From NCBI GenBank assembly GCA_963677325.2, contig CAXXGM010000008.1:558001-622000 (forward strand): a stretch of 64,000 nucleotides of DNA. Reading direction: 5' to 3'. The stretch comes from G963677325 sp963677325 (GTDB lineage: Bacteria > Bacteroidota > Bacteroidia > Bacteroidales > Prolixibacteraceae). The notes below the pieces were generated by a model that had not been told where the DNA came from, ran no database searches, and saw only the letters and a program-made list of their open reading frames with translations. Below, in pieces: positions 61,932-64,000 of the stretch (its first letter is position 1; every line of letters begins with the position of its first letter). The position numbers and the translations under genes are program-made.

Positions 61932-63304
61932 TTACCGGTACATTTTATCATGACTCCTTCGCCTGCCGGGAGCCAGAGTCCTTTATCCAGTTCTGATTCA
62001 TTTTTCGGTTTCCATCCCATATTGGCATCAAAGGATGCACGTTTGGAGGCTTCAAAATCATAGAGGTAAGGAGTATCTTCACCTAATGATACAGTGTACA
62101 TCTGTTCATCCGGAGTTGATGTATTCAGAATAAATCTGGCGGATTTCTCCAGACTTAGGTTAACAACCATTACATAGCGTTCACCTTTCTTGCTCAGGAA
62201 TTCCCCAACCATCATGGGTGCGTCTGATTCAACGGATTTGACATATTCGCCGGGGAGAACCGGAAGCGTTGGTTCAGGAGCAGGAGAAGTAAAATAGACC
62301 CCTGTGGATTTTAATTGTTTAATGATTGTGCCCAGCATAATCGACTGCCGGTTTACTTCCTGAAGATATCTCCATGTATTGGTCTTATTCTCATTTTCAT
62401 CAAGAGGTGCATAATTGTAACCGCCTTTCCAGTAGGTGTACCAGCGTATTCCTCCGGCTCCCGCAGCCAATGATGTATAAGCCTGAAGCGACAGGTTGGC
62501 AGGAGAGGGGATGGTGGTTTGAGGACGCACCTGGTTTCCGGATACGACGTTCCAGAAAGGAATATTGGCCTGAAGTGCTACACGCCTGACATCAAGAAGA
62601 TTGGTGTAATATTTTCCGGCACGGGCAGGTTGCTTCATATCCATTGACATCTGAACCATGTAGTTATCATAGGTGATAAGATCAGGTTTAACGATATCAA
62701 CGAATTTATCAAGGTACTCGGTATATGTCTTTGTCCCGAGTTGTGATTTTACCTGGTTTTCAGTCCAGATGGTTGCATAATTGGGATAAAGATTGATGGT
62801 TGACCATTTCCCAGGGGCATATTTCCTGACAGCACTGACCGCCTTTGCAAGTGCATGGAAAGTTGTTGAAGAAGGTTCGTCACAGATATGATAACCGATG
62901 ATGGCTTTACTTTTACCGCCATTATCTATCATTTTTTTGACATACTGATCAATCTGCTCATCACTCATTTTGGCCCATTCATCTCCATAAAGATGCGGTG
63001 AAACGGATACAATCACGCTTAGTCCCAGTTTCTCGCATAATTTCAGATTTTGCGGATCGGCTGCATCGGCTATCGTAAAATTACAATCTGCCATCCCCTT
63101 TAATCCTTTTTCTCTGTCGCGGAATGTATTATGATGATAATCCCTGCCAATAAAAAAGGCATCCTTTGAAAACTTAGGGTTTTTAATTTCCAACAAAGGG
63201 TCCTTTGGAACTGAAGTTGGTTTAAGACCGCCACCCGGCTGGGAATAAGCTGCAGCTGCGGTAGTCATGATCAATAGCAGGGCGATGTAGTGATATATTT
63301 TCAT
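61913..63304 (-). CDS. secreted glycoside-hydrolase-like protein, paralogue 2
   Basis: This 463-residue paralogue of the neighbouring gene shares long identical blocks (KGLKGMADC, IIGYHICDEPSS, KSQLGT, YNYAPL, LKSTGVYFT). It has its own signal peptide (YIALLLIMTTAAAAYS). The acidic pair in CDEPSS and the TYWKGGYNY block are kept. The two genes arose by duplication. The last residues (VNRKQ) fall in a heptamer repeat. The substrate is unknown; a role in plant or algal polysaccharide breakdown is plausible from the GH3-type neighbour. Confidence 0.7.
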   Translation of the reverse strand: MKIYHYIALLLIMTTAAAAYSQPGGGLKPTSVPKDPLLEIKNPKFSKDAFFIGRDYHHNTFRDREKGLKGMADCNFTIADAADPQNLKLCEKLGLSVIVSVSPHLYGDEWAKMSDEQIDQYVKKMIDNGGKSKAIIGYHICDEPSSTTFHALAKAVSAVRKYAPGKWSTINLYPNYATIWTENQVKSQLGTKTYTEYLDKFVDIVKPDLITYDNYMVQMSMDMKQPARAGKYYTNLLDVRRVALQANIPFWNVVSGNQVRPQTTIPSPANLSLQAYTSLAAGAGGIRWYTYWKGGYNYAPLDENENKTNTWRYLQEVNRQSIMLGTIIKQLKSTGVYFTSPAPEPTLPVLPGEYVKSVESDAPMMVGEFLSKKGERYVMVVNLSLEKSARFILNTSTPDEQMYTVSLGEDTPYLYDFEASKRASFDANMGWKPKNESELDKGLWLPAGEGVMIKCTGKVNRKQ

Positions 63305-63638
63305 ATCAATTGTAAATGATTAGAGTTTCAAGATTTAAGAATTTCAGGGTTCCAAATTTCGCGAACGGTTGAAACTCTGAAACCTAAAATTTTTTGAGCG
63401 CTTATACTGTTTAGATGACCTTATCTTTTAAAAAACACCTCAGTAGAAGGGTTTGATTTTACCCTTACATTAACCTAATTACCTTATATTAATTAGGTTG
63501 ATTTTTCTCACTCGGACCATTTCTAATGAGGTGTTTACGACAGATTAGGTTATCTTCATGATAATTTTAAATTAATGATTTAACGGTTAACGGTGCACAG
63601 TCATTGGTGCGCTACCACTGTTTACTGTTCACTGCTTG
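63305..63638. other. intergenic region with palindromic element copy B
   Basis: This 334-base gap lies upstream of the paralogue 2 gene. It holds nested palindrome copy B (63417-63550) and a heptamer array leading into the GH3-type stop. Confidence 0.55.
63417..63550. repeat. nested palindromic element, copy B (inverted)
   Basis: It aligns with the reverse complement of copy A at 17320-17458: TCTTTTAAAAAACACCTC, AGTAGAAGGGTTTGATTTTA, CCTAATTACCTTATATTA and GAGGTGTTTACGACAGATTA in order. The inner palindrome is less perfect. Confidence 0.8.
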
Positions 63639-63640
63639 TC
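63585..63640. repeat. heptamer repeat at the GH3-type gene stop
   Basis: GGTTAAC, GGTGCAC, then TACCACT, GTTTACT, GTTCACT, GCTTGTC follow in 7-base phase up to the stop codon at 63639. Confidence 0.6.
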
Positions 63641-64000
63641 ATTTTTTCATTACTGTAATTGTTTTCGTCAGCAGGATACTGTCTGAAGCGGTACCAATCT
63701 GCAATTCAAATTCCCCAGGCTCCACAATATTTTTCATGTCAATATTCCATAATGAGAGTTCCTGAATGGGAAGATCCAGGTTGACTTTTGCTGTTTCACC
63801 GGCTTTAATAAGTACTTTTTTGAAGCGTTTTAACTCCTTTATAGGCGTAACAACTGATGATACTTTATCCCTTACGTAAAGCTGAACGACTTCTTTACCG
63901 TCCATTGCCCCGCTGTTAGTTACATCAACCTGAACTTTACAGGTATCACCTTCATAAAAATTATCACTGGATACACTCATATTATTGTACTGGAAGGTCG
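63639..64000 (-). CDS. GH3-type beta-glycosidase, C-terminal fibronectin-III-like domain (cut)
   Basis: The frame continues beyond the window end, so only about 120 C-terminal residues are visible. They form the Fn3-like domain that closes GH3 beta-glucosidases: FQYNNMSVSS, EVVQLYVRDKVSSVVTPIKELKRFKKV and GEFELQIGTASDSI. The likely enzyme is a secreted beta-glucosidase or xylosidase. Located upstream of two glycosidase-like genes in the same direction. Confidence 0.85.
   Translation of the reverse strand, partial: TFQYNNMSVSSDNFYEGDTCKVQVDVTNSGAMDGKEVVQLYVRDKVSSVVTPIKELKRFKKVLIKAGETAKVNLDLPIQELSLWNIDMKNIVEPGEFELQIGTASDSILLTKTITVMKK

Overview
The window looks like a chromosomal segment of a Bacteroidetes bacterium. 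It carries a near-complete type IX secretion system (porP, gldK, gldL, gldM, gldN and the giant translocon gene sprA), the futalosine menaquinone enzyme MqnC, a TamA/TamB pair of the Bacteroidetes type, and intergenic DNA full of small palindromes. A rubrerythrin-like lipoprotein and a kinase with CxxCH motifs fit a low-oxygen or redox-variable lifestyle. I cannot place it below phylum.

Layout. 1-8.7 kb: the end of topA, a degenerate arginase-fold gene, then the plus-strand T9SS operon porP-gldK-gldL-gldM-gldN, closed by a terminator at 8719-8767. gldM and gldN contain about 15 frameshifts. All are consistent with extra bases, nearly all in homopolymers, and they are confined to 6365-8437, which looks more like a local sequence-quality problem than gene decay. 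8.8-12.7 kb: a minus-strand operon of a Fe-S/FAD oxidase (one frameshift), a thioester-reductase-like SDR and a methyltransferase. 12.8-17 kb: a DUF2231 membrane protein, a rubrerythrin-like lipoprotein, a pterin trio (FolM-like, FolX-like, FolK) and a secreted sugar-isomerase-like protein. 17.3-19.2 kb: three small secreted proteins enclosed by 40-bp inverted repeats. 19.4-34 kb: a BBE-type oxidase, rnhB, sprA, ruvA, a KilA-N protein, pdxA and a leucyl aminopeptidase. 34-47 kb: mqnC, speA, tamA-tamB, a kelch-like protein, rfbB and rarD. 47-57 kb: an accessory zone with an archaemetzincin, two different IS4-family elements (both with perfect TIRs and 9-bp target duplications, both inserted into palindromic repeats), a RelE/HigA-type toxin-antitoxin pair, two small genes behind a repeated leader, and a tRNA-Met-like fragment. 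This zone splits a possible signalling locus: a heme-c-motif histidine kinase plus sigma-54 regulator on one side and a periplasmic-binding-protein/GcvH-like fusion on the other. 57-64 kb: that fusion gene, a DUF5009 acyltransferase-like membrane protein, two tandem secreted glycosidase-like paralogues and the end of a GH3-type enzyme, suggesting polysaccharide use.

The main unusual signal is in the intergenic DNA. At least nine gaps carry degenerate tandem repeats with a 7-bp period, each locus with its own word, and seven of them run into the stop codon of the adjacent gene. Two gaps carry 11-bp-period repeats. Several larger palindromic families are also dispersed: a nested palindrome of about 140 bp (17.3, 61.7, 63.4 kb), an 85-bp element (14.1, 14.4, 44.6 kb) and a two-hairpin element (19.1, 53.1/54.6, 56.6 kb). 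All identifications come from reading translated sequence and known family motifs. No database search was run.
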